From the NCBI RefSeq assembly GCF_003073045.1, contig NC_037593.1:15632735-15696734 (forward strand): 64,000 nt of DNA, given 5' to 3'. Source of the DNA: Pomacea canaliculata. Taxonomy: Eukaryota > Mollusca > Gastropoda > Architaenioglossa > Ampullariidae. A program made the position numbers and the translations under genes. Of this stretch, positions 22,684-33,990 are shown piece after piece. The notes under the pieces are model-generated. The model was not told the DNA's origin and searched no databases. It saw only the letters and a list, made by a program, of their open reading frames with translations. How positions within the stretch are numbered: position 1 is the first letter of the stretch; each line of letters begins with the position of its first letter.

Positions 22684-24623
22684 GGTCCCTATTTAGCAAT
22701 TAGGTCTTGCGTATTTGTGTACACAAACATGTCCAATCTTCTTCAACATTTTGTAATATGGCTTTACATGATTAACAATACTTTCTCACAAAATGAGTAA
22801 AAACCAACAAAGAAGTTTAGTCTCTATGTTACCTAAGAGAGAGGTAGAAAAAATCTGTTTATGGCTTGTACTTAAATATTCCTCCCGGCTACAATGTGTT
22901 TGTGTTCTTATTTTTATGATGATGCAAATCTACAAACGTTCAATGATGAACTTGAAAACAATCAAACTGTTTGCTAACAATAAGCCATGGATTACCAAAG
23001 ACCTGAAAGCTTGCCTTGTTGCCAAGAAGCATGCATTTATCCAGGGTGATATGGGACAGGTAAGAGATCGGAACAAACAATTTCGGCAGAAGACAAGGCT
23101 TGCGAAGACTAAATATAAGAATAAAGTAGAAACAAAACTAAGGGAAGGGAACGCACGCGAGGCATGGTTGGGACTCAACCAAATGATGGGTCGCACAACA
23201 AAAAACAAAAACACAGGATGAAGGATGTGCTGCTGCAGACCTTGCTAATGACTTAAACAAGTTTTATGCCAGGTTTGATGTACACGACTTTTCTGGAGAA
23301 CATGAACTGATCTGTCCTTCCCTGTCACCATCTGATATTTTAGTGGACGAGAATGCCGTAACATCTTGCCTGTCCCGAATTAATCCCTTCGAAGCTCCTG
23401 GACCAGATGGTCTAAAAGGACGGGTGCTGAGGTCTTGCGCCCAGCAGCTGATCCCGATGGTCACACATCTGTTCCTGAACAGTCAGTTCTTTCCCAAGCT
23501 ATGGAAGACATCGACTATTATTCCAGTGCCAAAAAAGTCACATGCAAAAGAACTAAATGACTTCCAACCAGTGGCCTTGACTCCTATTCTTTCTAAGTGC
23601 ATGGAGAGAGTTGTTTGCCACCAATTAATCACTGCCATTGCTGATCAACTCGACCCCTACCAGTTTGCGTATAAAGCGAAAAGAGGAGTAGATGACGCCT
23701 GTTTGACTCTCTACAACCTGGTAGCAAGCCACCTGGATGGCACTGGTACATACGCCCGCAGTCTATTCATGGACTTTTCATCTGCATTTAATACCATTCA
23801 GCCACACTTGCTTTTACAACGTCTCCTAGCACTAAACGTTAACTCAACCCTAGTGCTCTGGATGAGGAGGGAGTTTCTCAGAGACCGGCCACAAAGGGTC
23901 AGCTTGGGAGACACAATCTCGAACACTCTGATCATAAATACCGGAGCCCCACAGGGGTGAGTTTTGTCCCCGATACTGTTCTCTGTTTATACTAGTGAAG
24001 TCAGGACGGAGTTCTCAAATTGTGTCCTATCACTGATTAAGTTTGCAGACGATATGACATTGGTTGCTGGGCTCAAGGATGAGGAGTCGCTGGCAAGCTA
24101 TTTCCTCCAGGTTCAGAAATTAGACTCATGGTTTGAAGAAAACTTCCTGATGCTCAATGTCTCCAAAACTAGGGAAGTGGTCCTTGACGTAAGAAAATAT
24201 CAACCTGTCCACACCCCATAATTATTGATAATGAGGTAATAGAACAGGTGCAAAGTTTTAGGTACCTGGGCACATTGCTAGACAACATAACTGTCCTTTC
24301 AGGAAAACACCAGCCTTGTTTTTAGAGAAAGCACATCAACGCCTGTTCCTGCCGAGGTAATTGAGGAATTCTGGTGTCAGTAGCCCTGTCCTCGAGTTAG
24401 TATATCGCAGCCTCTTTCAAAGCATCTTATCATTCAATATGTCAATGTGGCTTGGCGTTCGCTCTATCAAAGATAAAGTTGGTTTGACGAGGGTGGTCAA
24501 GAGTGCCAGTAAGATCATTGGTTCTCCACAAAGACCTTTTGGTGAACTATACATCAGGGCTGTGAGGTTAAAAGCGGTCAGCATTATCACAGACCCTTCT
24601 CGCCCACTACGTCCCTTATTTCC
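22684..24623 (+). mobile_element. L2/CR1-type LINE, 3'-deleted copy in unit 3
   Basis: The same insertion again, with the shared TGA after PQG (23958-23960). It differs at several sites (for example LNDFQPVA for LNGIRPVA) and lacks six bases coding one His-Leu pair in the RLFHLFLN region. Its 3' end is cut at CCTTATTTCC and joined directly to spacer sequence TAATTTCTCTTC, so the C-terminal tail and microsatellite are gone. Confidence 0.8.
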
Positions 24624-25325
24624 TAATTTCTCTTCTAAAAGGAAAAAAAAAGTGATACTGTACTTGTAATTTGAGAGATATTAACTAAAAACTTGAAGTA
24701 AAATTAGGTTTTCCACCAACGAAGCTTGTTTACTTTTCTAAACCATCTGTAAAATGTTGACATGGTCTTTCAGAATGCTTGTAAGGATTCAGGGTTCAAA
24801 TCCCTACTTTGTAGTAGCACAGGTAGAGCTGTAAGCTTATAGCAAAAGTAGATGAAACACGCATTTTAATGGCTCGTTGCCTCGGATATCATTCACTACG
24901 GACGATAGACAGAACTATCATTATTTTTTAATTCTCTTTTGGTTGATTTTTTTAACATTAAATGTGTTGAACGTTGTCCGGACCTTTTTGTGTGACACAA
25001 GGGTAGAAGAGTGCCTCGAGCGTAGTTACATGTAGATGTACATTCACACTCGCAAACATCCATAACTGCACTCTTCTCACAAAACGTTACAATGCTTCAT
25101 AAATTCAGCTATTGCTACTGATTAAACGTGATCAGTAGTATAAATGAAACAAAACAATTATAATTAAGTAAACATGTTGGGAAGTTATAAAAACAGTCTA
25201 TAATGAAATATGTGTTTTGTGGATATGTTTCGCTTGGTTGTATCAACTGTTGTTTACTCTTTGACTTTTACTTATACACTTTGAGCCAGAGTGCTCTTCG
25301 TTAGGTCACGATCGCACTATCAGTT

Positions 25326-25333
25326 TATAAAAG
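25326..25333 (+). promoter_or_regulatory. TATA box upstream of fucosyltransferase copy 4
   Basis: TATAAAAG in CAGTTTATAAAAGTATTTGG, as before copies 2 and 3. Confidence 0.5.
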
Positions 25334-25338
25334 TATTT

Positions 25339-27826
25339 GGGGGACGGGAAGGGCGATAGAGTTGGGGGGGGGGATCGCTCGTGACCGAGTGTGCTTCATC
25401 ATCAAACAAAAGCGTCATCAATGAAACACGTCACGAGTGAAAAAAGAAATGTCGTCATAAAAGGAAGTCTTGGGGTGGGTTTAGGCAGGAGATAAAATGT
25501 CTTGTGGAGATATTTGAAAAAAAGTTACCACAGACATCTCTCCTCGGCTTCCTCATTGCTGCTGACGTCTAATCATCGTTTCTGTCTTAATCACGAACCG
25601 TGCGACCGCGGATTTCACCCTGGACAGTTGGCTATTGCGGTGGCAGCGGGCGACGCGGGTAACCAATTAATTCTTTTTCCGCTTAATCTGTTGTGTTGTT
25701 TGTTTGTTTGTTTGTTTATTTGTTTGTTTATGTTCTCCCTTTGGGGGTATTTTCCTCTACTCCTTTTTTCCTTACAGATTAAGTGTTTGGAAATATTTTT
25801 CAAGTGGTCAACATACGTCTATCAAGGATGGGGAAGAAAACACGATATTTTGGTAAGCTACTTTTTTTAATAATCCACTGATCTTCTCTCTGTCGTTCAT
25901 GTGTGTGTGAGAGAGAGAGATAGAGATAGAGATAGAGAGAGAGAGAATAATTTTATTTAGTTTTTGGGAGGCCATCTGGCCAATAGCAACATTACATACT
26001 TCATAACCCTAGTCCTAACCCTACATGCTAAAAACCCTCTTCACATTTTTTTCAATGTCGACAAATCAAGTATTTCTACAAATTAGAAAAGACGTGTTCT
26101 GTCGACTGACGGATGTTAACAAGCAGTGATGATGATTGACGATGGTTGATGGATGATGGCTGATGGTTGATGGATGATGGATGATGGATGGATGGATGAT
26201 GATGATGATGAGGAGGATGAGGATTTTCATGTTCTTCACTATTTTGAGTAAAAAAAGCGATCTAATACATCAACTGTAAAGTAATCAAAACGAGGGATAG
26301 AGGATCAATCAGCTTCAAATGTTACTTATTACACACATAAAGTAGCTAACGCCCGTTAATCACTGTACATGGCCTTCAAATAATCTTCATCATCATAACT
26401 TTCTCATCTTCTATCAATTTTTTCTAATTCCGTTATTAATTTATGTTTCAGTTGGAATCCTTTGCGTCGTTCTTGCCTTGGTGGTGTTTGTAAGACGCCA
26501 TTATGTTGTGGACTTCACGCCCTCTTTCCTTGCTCCACTTGCAAACAGCGACCTGAGCATCCAGTCGGGAGCAGCAGACCATGACCATGATTCTTCCACT
26601 AATGTGAGCACAAGATACCCTACAACTTCTAGCATCCTGAGTATTGATAATCAACAGTCTGAAAACCCAGAATACACGTCTATAGCCGATAGAAATTTGC
26701 ATCAGCCGACCACTCTCTTGTATCCTCTAAATTCATGTACTGGAGGCTGGGAATTCCCAAGTTCATCTACTCCACCATCTGTCACAAACACCACTACAAC
26801 GACTGGTTCGTTGGACAGCATCAACGGTTCCAAGGTGATCTGCGCAAGAGCCGTAGGCAGGTTGGGCAATCAGATGTTTGAGTATGCGTCTGTTATTGGG
26901 ATTGCACTGAAAACAAATAGGATACCCGTCTTTTTAGGCATGTCGTCTACTTTACATGATGTGTTGCAGAATACTTCGATAATTGAGAATTCTGTCAAAT
27001 ACTCAAACCAGTGCGAAGAGAACTTTGTACAAGAGCCCGTGTGTTGCAAATTTTTCCCACGGTTCATTGAGCTGGATCCAAACAAGAATTACAGGATCGG
27101 GCATTACATTGAGTCGTGGCGATATTTCTTTGAACACGAAGCGGAAATACGAGAAGCGATGAAGTTCAAGGACTCTATAGTGACCCAGGCTCGCAAAGTG
27201 GTTGACAGCCTCCGACACAAGCACAACCGCACGCTGACAGGCATCCACGTACGACGGGGAGACTACCTTCAAGTTGAGATTTGGGGATATAAGACAGCTC
27301 CGGTACAATATCTTGTGCACGCCATGGACTACGTCAGACAAAGGTTCCGTGACGTCACGTTTGTTATCTCATCGGATGACGTCGAATGGTGCAAGGAACA
27401 GTTTGCAAACACAAGTGACGTCACTGTGCTGCAGGCGAATTCGCCGCCTGCTGTTGACATGATGATTCTTGCGTCACTGGATCACATGATCATGACGGTG
27501 GGGTCCTACGGATGGTGGGCTAGTTTCCTGAACCCCGGGATTACCGTCTACTACCGAGATTTCGTGAACCCGGGTACATTTCTCTCGGGACAGTTTAGCC
27601 CAAACGGAACTGACTACTACTGTCCAACCTGGATTGCCTTGTCGTGACTTACAGTGTTATTGCCATCAATGTTGGCAGTTGATAGTGAGTTGCAGGTACA
27701 CCCCTGACAGTCGTGTCGTGACTTTCATCTATTTTAGGATCTTAAATCTCAAAATTTTTGTTTCTTTTTAAAATATACTACATTAAAAATTATATTTTAA
27801 ATAACTTAAAATCATGAAGTGTAGCT
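25339..27826 (+). repeat. Tandem unit 4 of the fucosyltransferase array (partial)
   Basis: Homology begins at GGGGGACGGG and ends at about 27,826, just past the gene, where units 1-3 enter the LINE. No LINE or spacer follows here. The 5' UTR donor is intact (GCGG|GTAACC at 25659), as in unit 1. Confidence 0.8.
25828..27647 (+). CDS. Alpha-1,2-fucosyltransferase (GT11), copy 4, intact
   Basis: Exons 25828-25852 and 26452-27647 encode 406 residues, the same length as copy 1. The tail begins MGKKTRYF instead of MRKKKRYF, followed by the same membrane helix. All GT11 motifs are present: VGRLGNQMFEYA, HVRRGDY, FVISSDD and SYGWWASF. The segment just after HVRRGDYL reads QVEIWGY, unlike YIGFVGY in copy 1 and DRGFVGY in copies 2 and 3, so substrate or donor-site neighbours may differ. 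The upstream ORF seen in copies 1-3 is absent because its ATG reads ATT, so translation should start directly at this AUG. This is the best candidate for an efficiently expressed copy (inference). Confidence 0.88.
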
Positions 27827-28640
27827 TTTACTTTGTGTAATTATTTATGGTTTGAAAAATCCTTGGGAGAGGTATTCAATATAAATATTTTTTTTATACA
27901 TGATGGTCCCTCCCTTTTGATCCTTTAAAGAAATCCCTCTACAGTAGAAGATGAATGTCATTAAGTAACTTCTGAAGGCATTGTAATTTTTTCTTTTATA
28001 TTAAAAAATTCTAACTTTTTATAATTTTATAGCTCTGTATTAATAACTGCATTATTGTATTATCATTGATGTTTGCTCCACCTTCTAAGGAACAATATAG
28101 CCCACCATCACTTTCACCTGATGACCATTTAACACTACGTCGTTAGTTAACCGAGGTGCAGTGAGTGTGTGTGTGTGCATGTAGGGGTGAATATGGTTCA
28201 ATGCTCAAGCCGTTAATGGTCATCAACGGAAAGTTAACGACCTAGTGGTATGCACTAACTTCAAACGAATGATTTCTTGATGTCCGTCTTGGGAAGCTCT
28301 GCAAGTCACATGTAGATGTGCACGCACGTCTCGCAAGCAGTCGCGTGAGTACTACTCATCACAAAACGTTACTATAGGTAACTGCTGCTCTAGGACTTGT
28401 GAACTACAGGTTGTCTCCCTGAAAACAACTGCAGAATATGATGATTTATTCAAGAATACGTTGCAGGTCTACGTATTTTTTTTTCATCTTTAAAACCACG
28501 CCTTGCGGTCAGTGTAGTTCATAATCGCACGCACGGACACACGAAGAAGCACAACCACACACACACACACAGTGATATATACTTTCTTTTATAAACTCTT
28601 TCATATAGACACTCTTGCAGACCGACACATTCACCTGCGG
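27827..28640. other. Intergenic; possible relic of fucosyltransferase spacer
   Basis: No gene is supported. At about 28,300-28,400 the words ACATGTAGATGT, CTCGCAA and CACAAAACGTTAC appear in the same order as in the spacer at 14,262-14,325. ATAATCGCACGCAC at about 28,521 recalls the ACGATCGCACTATC before the TATA boxes. This suggests a strongly diverged fifth promoter region. (CA)n lies at 28,556-28,570. Confidence 0.4.
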
Positions 28641-28652
28641 ACACTTATAGAG

Positions 28653-28729
28653 TGTCCCGAGACGGGATCTGAACCCTCTCACTGCAGTGGTGACAGGCGA
28701 GTGTTTTATCTACTAGACTACCAGCAGGA
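28653..28729 (-). mobile_element. tRNA-Asp-derived SINE head
   Basis: Read on the minus strand, it shows an A-box-like TGGTAGTCTAGTAGATAAAA, then CTCGCCTGTCAC with the GTC anticodon region of tRNA-Asp, then the B box GGGTTCAGATCCC. The CCA end and clean stems of a real tRNA are missing and the variable region is altered, so this is a SINE head or tRNA pseudogene. The SINE body would extend toward lower coordinates, but its end is not clear. Confidence 0.6.
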
Positions 28730-29198
28730 AATTCGTGACGTCAACAGCTTTATATTTTTCCAATCCTTATGTCAATAACTTTGCATTTTGTTTCAGTCCC
28801 ACACTTAGCCATTGACCCACTTCATAATTTGACCCTAAGTACTATCCACACTTATTAACTGTTAGTCCCTGTTACAAATATACAACTGTTAGTTCATGTT
28901 TACTTTAGGCTTGATATGAGATTATCCAAAGGTTTTCTTTACCAAAGTCTGATTTTATGCTGCCATTAACCATGTTTAACGATTGTTTACATAATCATTT
29001 CCTCGCAAATATGTATGTTTGCGACTTCATGCAAGTTGTAGCAAATCAAACGTGTTGCAAGCGTGAAGAGAGAAATAACATGACAGGAAACCTCGCATTA
29101 TCAGGTCACTACATTGTCAACCAGGGTGTCGCAGATAGTTCCCTACAGGCAATAACTCTGATAGCAACATGTCTTCTTGTGGACTTTGGGACTAAAGG

Positions 29199-29290
29199 TA
29201 TGACAAGAACGTGAACACGTTTGGGTAATCTGTCTCTCTCTCTCTGTCGTATGTGTGTGTGTGTGAGAGAGAGAGATAGCCATACGAACT
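29199..29290 (+). pseudogene. Possible relic of fucosyltransferase first exon and intron start
   Basis: ATGACAAGAACGTGAACACG followed by TTTGGGTAATC and CTCTGTCGTATGTGTGTGTG then (GA)n resembles the copy 1-4 first coding exon (ATGAGGAAGAAAACACGATA, TTTTGGTAAGC) and its intron with CTCTGTCGTTCATGTGTGTG and (GA)n. It holds an in-frame stop and no catalytic exon follows. The match is short, so this is tentative. Confidence 0.3.
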
Positions 29291-29439
29291 TATGACATGT
29301 GAGGGGTGAGGGGTGAGTTCTCATCTTCCTCACGAAGATCAGCGCCTTTAATTGTGTTTGGACGCAGGGACAGAACATAAGATGGACACTTAATAAATGA
29401 AGCCTCCACAGATGACCTGATGAACTCTAATTTTTAAAA

Positions 29440-30651
29440 AAATTCCCACAACTTGTTATTGAAGGCTGTTTGAACATTTGTTCCTTCCATGCCATCCCCT
29501 CCTTCCTTCGCCGTGGTCGAACTGCTTTAAAAAGAACCTTTGCTCTAGTCGTCGCACCCAAATCACGTCTCCACTAGGAAGTTTACTTAAACATTATCAA
29601 CCGTTCCCTGGACGGGTGGAGCGGGGTCAAGTCATAAACCTAGCAACACAATTTATCACATGGTACGCCCATCCCGCCAAAACATTTTCCCAAAAACGTA
29701 AAACGACGTTTAGGCTTTGTCTAATGTGTCTACACGACTCCACAACAGAATTCTTTTGATTTGCTGACATGAATTTTTCGAAGAAAAGTGTGAAACTGTC
29801 TTCAGAAGTGGACGACACTTCACTGCTTAGCTTTAGTTCCCCACAAGGAATCCTTATCCCTGTTTCGTCTAGTGTCTTCTTAAAAAAAAAGTTAAAAACA
29901 AACAGCTGAGTGAGTAGAACATCAGTGACCGATGATGTACACACCAACGGCGACGATCCTCATGTGGTGCATTTACCATCCTCTAACCCTCCTGTTGAAT
30001 GGGCGCCTAACTCTCTAGAGAACCGGGGAAATACAGCACAGCAATAAAAATAATGTACAAGTTTAATTTAAGAAGTTACGATCAAAGGTCTCTTATCTTT
30101 GGACAACACGTTTCTTTTTGTGGATTTACTATGTCAACAATAATGATTGGGGAGCCGTCATATTCCCGATAAGACCGTACAAATGACACTTGATAACCCT
30201 TTTTGAATTTTCGGTCGCTATGAACTTAGGTAATACACAGAACGCACTTCTGGTGAGAGGAAACCTCTCTCAAACATTTTCAATGAGATTTCTCAAAGCG
30301 ACTTCGCCATTACCTTTTGAGAGCGTCATATCAGTTGTCAATTCATCTCGTGTCCTACCCAGATATATACGGTCCAACAGATCTTGACAATGAGTAGACA
30401 ATAGCTCACCTAGTAAAAACTCTTGTCCACAACAACACTGACAACGAAGTTCTTCAAGGATTTCAGAAACTGAAAGATACCAGATTTTACGATCAACTAG
30501 GAACTGAATGACCAAACTCCTCACTGGATTTCAAAATCTAAAAAAAATTAAAAAGCCAAAACAAATAAACAACAAACACACAAAAAACCCCTGCATAAAC
30601 AGCACTTTACAACTGACACAAGACCTGTGGAAGTCACGGCGGAAAGATGCC
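29440..30651 (+). repeat. Duplicated upstream region and 5' UTR of copy C
   Basis: The first part matches 3,670-4,080 and the second part (30,250-30,651) matches 4,240-4,628 before copy B. Shared words include GAGGAAACCTCTCT, CCAGATATATA and GATCAACTAGGAACT. It runs up to the equivalent of the start codon (GGAAAGATGCC) and is then interrupted by the LTR-like insert. A TATA-like TATATA is at 30,364-30,369. Confidence 0.65.
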
Positions 30652-31814
30652 TGTCGCGTAACCGTCCCCGGAGGCACGCTCGCAACCGCTCCAACAGCTG
30701 GCAACGAACGCACAACCACCCGCTCGGCCGGAGACGGTTCGCGACGTACCAGTCGAACCTCAACTGAGCGCAGACCATGCAGCAATGACAAAGACGAAAA
30801 TTTACGATACAAAACAAATTTATTAACCGCATAAAATAATACTGGCGCAGCAGGGTCACGTGTTCACGAGGCGATGAGGATGCAGGGTAGACGGTCGACA
30901 CAATGGTGGACAGTAGCTCGAAGAGAATACGAAGAAACTACGACACGGATGAAGAACAAAAAGCATCAAGAAGAAGAATACGAGGAAGAATAAGTAGAAG
31001 CCTGTAGAGAGAACAATCCATGCAATCATCAGGCGGTTCTCACAAAACTGCTCAGTTCCTAAAAATATCCTTATATACATACATATATATGACCATCAGA
31101 CTAGTCACAAAATCGCTCACTTTATAAGAAATGTTCTTATACAAATACATATATATATATAACCATCAGACTAGTAGTCCTAGACACACAAATTCACACA
31201 GGGAGAAACGGATGCGCGCCACAGGCTCCGCGACCCGGCCATCACAAATGCAAACATAACATTGTGAAGCAACATGTCTTGCACTCAAAAATCTGAACAT
31301 GGTTTTTAACATATAAAAATCCTCTCATTCGCCCTCACGCGCACTCCCACCGCCAACCAGGGCCCCTACAGACTAGAACAGTGTGCAACTTGTGACAAAG
31401 AGACCAGCGCCGACAGCCAGGTCCCCGGTCTCGGACCGTCCCCCACGTCCGGCGCCGTCCGTTGCTGGATGACTACTGTCCAGAAACGACAGAAAAACGC
31501 GTCAAGGACCGCGCGCTCGCGAAGGAAAAAAAAAACAGAAAAGAAAGAAAGAAAAAGGGGGTGGAGAAAAGTCAAGGGTGTGTGTGTGTGTGGGGGGGGT
31601 GCATTCCAGTCCCGTAAAGAAGAGACCTGGGAGTACCTGACGCATGACAACAACGCGACATCAATGACATCCGCTCGCGAGACGGGTCTGGTTATACAAG
31701 ATAGGCGTGAACTGTCCCCTGATTCCCCTCCATACGTGCGCGCACACCCGACGACAGGCCAGCAAAAATACGGGAAGCCCAACAGGACAACAACACAATC
31801 GCCGACACGCGACA
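30652..31814. mobile_element. Solo-LTR-like insertion at the copy C start codon
   Basis: A 1,163-bp segment unlike anything in copies A and B separates the copy C 5' UTR from its coding exon. It begins TGTCGCGT and ends ACGCGACA, an 8-bp terminal inverted repeat of TG...CA type. It is flanked by ATGCC and ATGTC, a nearly matching 5-bp pair such as LTR elements leave. No internal coding region is seen, so a solo LTR is the simplest reading. Family is unknown, and the imperfect flanks suggest it is not very young. A DNA transposon with short ends is the alternative. Confidence 0.5.
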
Positions 31815-33037
31815 ATGTCCATGTACATTCCCGAGATTCCGGTCTGTGTGGCCATCGGATGCAGTGGGGTGGCCTCTGTGTTCCAGCTCGTAGCTGTCGC
31901 CGGATCGGGGTGGGTGAAATTGAACATTCCTGGTTCGTTGGGAACTGGGTTGTTCTGTACTGAAGATTTTTGTACTTGGAAAGGTGAAGGTAAGTGTACA
32001 CCCAAGAGGACTAAAATGTGTAGACGTACGTCTTCAGTGTATATACGTAAGTTTTCAGTGTCCATAAGTAAGTTTGCAGCCAGTCTATCAGAAGAAAACT
32101 ATCATCAAGAGAGAGAGAGAGAAAATAGAAGAGAGATTAAGAAAGAAACATGAAAGAGTAAATTAAAGAGAGAAAGAGAGCTGTCAAATTAACCATTAAA
32201 AGGTAAAATAGGAGAAAATTTTACGATGGTATTAATGTACTCCTAAAAAAAACCCTTTTCCTCAGTTCTTCGTTGTTTCTTTAATTTTTAAATTTTGGTT
32301 TTTAGATTAAATAATTGTTGAATGCTATCAGAATTTGAAGGGGATGCTTGATCAACTCTAAATGCGTACTGACGCGCGTGTTTCTAGACTTTTATTTGGC
32401 TCTTGTTTCTCTAGTTGGATGAAAGTTTGTCAGTCGTTGTCCATTTTCGCACTGGGGACTATTGTCAGCAATTTTCTTCTCGGAGTCATGCACATTTTCA
32501 AAGAAGACACACAGAAGCTCACATTTCCTGCTCGGGCTTTCAGTGCAACCGCAGGTAAGACGTGAGAGGTTTACCTCCCTAGTTTATTCCCTTCCTTCCT
32601 CCCTTCTCTCTCTTTTCCCCGCTCTTTTTGTTTCCATATATGTATATAAAATATTCAATTGTCTCTATATCTCTCTTCCGCCTCATTGTCCCTACATTTT
32701 GTGTTTGTAAACAGGTGTGTCGGTAACTTCGTTTAGCACGCGAAAACAAACGATATGCAATACATAGAAAGAAAACATGAAGTAAGAGACTTGTTCATAA
32801 AATGTTCATGTCAGCCCCTCCTCTTCTTTTTCAGCCGTTTGCGTGGCGATGGAGGTAGGCGTGTACGCTGTTAACACTACAGACTTAGACATTATTTCAT
32901 CGTCTCCATTTTCATACGGGTACGGCTTCTACCTGTCGATCGTTGCCGGTGTGTTGAGTGTCGTGTCCACCATCCTCCATAGACCTTCAGCTTTTTGGGT
33001 GACATGTGTCACTAATAAGTACACTAGTATCAATTAA
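31815..33037 (+). CDS. Claudin/PMP22-like protein, copy C (doubtful integrity)
   Basis: Exons 31815-31989, 32415-32554 and 32835-33037 align with copies A and B. Exon 1 encodes MSMYIPEIPVCVAIGCSG, a helix ending in GSGW, and a loop with TGLFCTEDFC. Exon 3 encodes the family SYGYGFYLSIVAGVLSVVS followed by a longer, Cys-containing tail. Exon 2 is 140 nt instead of 141: one base is missing just after the acceptor (CTAGTTGGATG against CTAGGCTGGTTG), so the normal junction shifts frame and meets a stop. It is therefore a recent pseudogene, an alternative-splice case or an assembly indel. The start codon lies directly against the LTR-like insert, so its original 5' UTR is detached. Confidence 0.55.
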
Positions 33038-33547
33038 GCTGGCTTCAAAATGTCTTCAGTTGATAAATTTGTGAGGTTCTGCACAAACCCGCATTTTCTA
33101 TCGAGAAGACAGATATTTGTAAAGCGTCTTATAAGATGAAGTTGTATGTGTACTTAGTGTGGACATATTTGTCCATATAGAACAGTTGATGAAACAATGG
33201 CTAAATACATTGTAATCACTGAAGTCTTATAAGAATAACACTAGTTATGATCATTTCCGTTAGTGAAGAGGTCAGACCTGAAGAATCAGTGGTCTATGGA
33301 AAAAGTCTTGGGGTTAAATATGAAATTTAAACACAAGACCTTTCTACTCCTCATGCTGAAAGTGAGTGATGATTTATGTCCCCGCATTCTACGCAAACAA
33401 ACAAACCGTCACATTTGAATCGCTTTTAAAGCAGTGTAGATGATACATGAAAGACACAAATGCAAACATATTTCTTCAAACATGTTTCCAAAACATAGTA
33501 TAAGCTACCGCTCTAGATTAGCTTGACATGTGTTGGACATTTTTGAC

Positions 33548-33975
33548 AATCTTGTGTTCAGGAGCCCTGCACAATTTTAAAGAAGATTTCAGCTTACGAT
33601 GTGGAAATGGTAATTGTCTCGTTTCTCTCCTTCATCTTTCTTCACATCTCCCTCTCTTGTCTTCTTCCTCTTTCTCTTAATCATCGTTTCATCCCCTATT
33701 CCCTTCCTATCTCGGCTTTTTTTTTTCGCATCACATGATAAGTGAGGTAAACAAAATTGATACATGCAGACCTGGAGTAAGAAGTTTGGTCAATTAGTTA
33801 ATGTCTGCTTCCACGTGGGTTTGTATGTTGGTAAGACTAAAGAAATTCTCGCTCATCGTTTATCTGAAGCGTGGTACAGGGTCTACACCTGTCGATCTTT
33901 GCGTCGTGTCCCACGTTTTTCTTATGTTGACAAAATATTTCGATGTTGTGCTCAAACCTTTGTGTTCTTTCGAAG
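33548..33975 (+). pseudogene. Relic of a fourth claudin-like gene, copy D
   Basis: GGAGCCCTGCACAATTTTAA and AGAAGAT at 33,561-33,587 match the end of exon 2 (GGAGTCCTGCACATCTTTAA). 33,810-33,940 keeps broken pieces of exon 3 (GTGGGTTTGTATGTTGGTAA, CTACACCTGTCGATC, GTGTCCCAC). No exon 1 is seen and the frame is not kept. The short ORFs through it are accidental. Confidence 0.6.
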
Positions 33976-33990
33976 GCAATAAATAACATC

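Larger units (their letters stand above)
20203..25338 (+). repeat. Tandem unit 3 of the fucosyltransferase array
   Basis: 5,136 bp. It is nearly identical to unit 2 through the fucosyltransferase and most of the LINE, then lacks about 580 bp spanning the LINE 3' end, the pentamer array and part of the spacer (join at about 24,623). Confidence 0.85.

Noticed and set aside
31366-32153. Overlapping 134-211 residue ORFs on both strands around copy C exon 1
   Set aside because: They are by-products of the GC-richer LTR-like insert and exon 1 in other frames; none shows a domain.
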